Assembly: GCA_023411795.1 (NCBI GenBank)
Contig: JAEYOK010000026.1
Coordinates: 1 to 64,000 of the forward strand
Direction of reading: 5' to 3'
DNA: 64,000 nucleotides
Source: Bacillota bacterium
GTDB taxonomy: Bacteria > Bacillota > Clostridia > DSM-8532
Shown here: piece by piece, positions 62,977-64,000 of the stretch
How positions within the stretch are numbered: position 1 is the first letter of the stretch
How the letters are laid out: each line of letters begins with the position of its first letter
Position numbers and translations under genes: made by a program
The notes under the pieces: model-generated
Seen by the model: only the letters and a program-made list of their open reading frames with translations
What the model was told of the DNA's origin: nothing
Database searches by the model: none

Positions 62977-63153
62977 ATGGATGTTGCTGCAATGTCAGTA
63001 GTGATGAATCAAGGTAAATTGGCTCAACAGGTAGGTTTGGCCGTGTTAAAAAAAGCAATGACTAGTGCTGAATCAAATGCACAGGCCATGCTCGAAACGT
63101 TGGAGAAAAGTGTTACCCCACACCTGGGGCAGAGTGTTGATATAAAAATTTAG
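62977..63153 (+). CDS. YjfB-family small protein (putative motility protein)
   Basis: This 58-residue protein starts MDVAAMSVVMNQGKLAQQVG and continues with LAVLKKAMTSAESNAQAM, matching the YjfB-like family (PF14070), described as putative motility proteins. GGAG lies 9 bp before the ATG. It is a single gene between citrate synthase (divergent) and ccdA, with its own terminator. The role is unproven. The presence of several chemoreceptors agrees with a motile cell. Confidence 0.8.
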   Translation: MDVAAMSVVMNQGKLAQQVGLAVLKKAMTSAESNAQAMLETLEKSVTPHLGQSVDIKI

Positions 63154-63185
63154 AATTGATTCACTAATAATACTGCTTTATTGAA

Positions 63186-63211
63186 AGCTGTCCGGTTGGA
63201 TGGCTTTTTTT
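63186..63211 (+). terminator. Intrinsic terminator after the YjfB-like gene
   Basis: AGCTGTCC pairs with GGATGGCT (two G-U pairs) around GGTT, followed by TTTTTTT. It lies 32 bp after the stop. Confidence 0.85.
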
Positions 63212-63294
63212 GATAGAATAATGTGATTTTATTACAGAATATAATAGGAAAATAAGATATAATACCCTTATTATATCAATAAAAGGAGCGGTAT

Positions 63295-63960
63295 ATGGAT
63301 TATTTGATTACTTTCCTCGAAGGAATTATAGCATTTGTATCTCCTTGTATGTTACCTCTTTTGCCCATATACATTTCCTATTTTGCCGGTGGAGCAGAAA
63401 ACAAAAAGAGAACGATCATTAATGCCATTGGTTTTGTACTCGGGTTTGCAGTTATATTTGTTTTGCTAGGGGCCTTTGCAGGATTATTGGGTAGCTTCCT
63501 TGTCAGATACTCAAAGTGGGTGAATATTATGGCCGGGGGAATTATTGTGTTCTTAGGCCTGAACTATCTGGGAATCATTAAAATATCAATACTTAATAAA
63601 AATCACAGTATTAATAATAGCCAATCAGAACCGGGATTTTTATCCTCGGTGCTGTTTGGGACAGTCTTTTCCATAGGCTGGTCTCCCTGTGTTGGAGCAT
63701 TTTTAGGCTCAGCTTTAATGTTAGCCGCCTCCTCCCAAGAGAGCTATAAGGGAATATTAATGCTATTGAGCTTCTCCATAGGTCTCGGACTTCCTTTCAT
63801 AGTGTCTGCATTGATTCTGGATAAGCTTAAGGGTGTTTTTGATTTTATTAAGCGAAATTATAAAATCGTTAATATTATATCCGGGGTTTTTCTTATTCTA
63901 ATGGGTATAGTCATGATGACCGGGTATTTAGGTAAAGTTCTGTCCCTTCTGTCATTTTGA
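63295..63960 (+). CDS. ccdA: Cytochrome c biogenesis protein CcdA (thiol electron transporter)
   Basis: This 221-residue membrane protein has six predicted helices and the paired redox cysteines: SPCMLPLLP in helix 1 and WSPCVGAFLG in helix 4. CcdA moves reducing power from cytoplasmic thioredoxin to extracytoplasmic thiol proteins. AAAGGAG precedes the ATG. A gene starts 17 bp downstream, and in many Firmicutes such a partner is a thioredoxin-like lipoprotein. Confidence 0.93.
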   Translation: MDYLITFLEGIIAFVSPCMLPLLPIYISYFAGGAENKKRTIINAIGFVLGFAVIFVLLGAFAGLLGSFLVRYSKWVNIMAGGIIVFLGLNYLGIIKISILNKNHSINNSQSEPGFLSSVLFGTVFSIGWSPCVGAFLGSALMLAASSQESYKGILMLLSFSIGLGLPFIVSALILDKLKGVFDFIKRNYKIVNIISGVFLILMGIVMMTGYLGKVLSLLSF

Positions 63961-63977
63961 ATAAAAGGAGAGGTAAA

Positions 63978-64000
63978 ATGAACCAGAAAGTAAAATTATT
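63978..64000 (+). CDS. Start of a gene cut by the window edge
   Basis: ATG 63978 follows AAAGGAGAGGTAA and opens a frame beginning MNQKVKL. Only seven codons are visible. By context it may encode a membrane-anchored thioredoxin-like partner of CcdA. Confidence 0.6.

Overview
The window looks like a chromosomal segment from an anaerobic, spore-forming, motile, polysaccharide-degrading Firmicute of class Clostridia. The signs are AT-rich intergenic DNA, strong AGGAGG ribosome sites with several TTG and GTG starts, sigma-H, SpoVB, candidate Spo0A and CtsR boxes, an S-layer-anchored glycosidase, NfnAB, bacteriohemerythrin, and many methyl-accepting chemotaxis proteins. Species cannot be fixed from the sequence alone. 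No rRNA, tRNA, CRISPR array or complete insertion sequence was seen.

Region 1 (1-29.1 kb) is a carbohydrate-use island. It opens with the 3' end of a group IIC intron that abuts an AraC regulator. Next come a PfkB kinase overlapping a GH65 phosphorylase and a 2080-residue secreted beta-helix protein with CBM9-like, Ig-like, Fn3 and SLH domains. A YesM/YesN two-component pair precedes a sugar ABC importer (binding lipoprotein plus two permeases, no ATPase), a chemoreceptor and a GH36 alpha-galactosidase. A LacI regulator then controls, through candidate operators, an operon of FGGY kinase, zinc alcohol dehydrogenase, GatZ/KbaZ-like protein, FucU-type mutarotase and aldo/keto reductase. Together these could sense, hydrolyse, import and catabolise galactose-containing oligosaccharides, perhaps by a reduction-oxidation route through galactitol and tagatose rather than the Leloir pathway (inference).

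Region 2 (29.1-35.9 kb) holds two chemoreceptors and argC-argB on the minus strand, followed by an MsmX/UgpC-type ATPase that could energise the importer of region 1.

Region 3 (35.9-43.6 kb) is core physiology: a P-loop/Asp23-like fusion overlapping sigH, a frameshifted bacteriohemerythrin gene, zapA, a membrane coiled-coil protein, a U32 peptidase-family protein, dUTPase and an M20-type peptidase.

Region 4 (43.6-54.1 kb) has NADP-glutamate dehydrogenase with a structured leader, nfnA-nfnB, an Asp-rich lipoprotein, spoVB, a CtsR-box hsp20 gene, a PHP hydrolase, prfA and a ZIP transporter.

Region 5 (54.1-64 kb) has DUF3298 and CYTH proteins, a Cu/Zn-SOD-like protein, an iron alcohol dehydrogenase, a four-gene CDP-sugar/glycosyltransferase operon, citrate synthase, a YjfB-like small protein and ccdA. 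Its intergenic gaps carry related GGGAC/GTCCC inverted-repeat elements; one of them has become the end of the citrate synthase gene.
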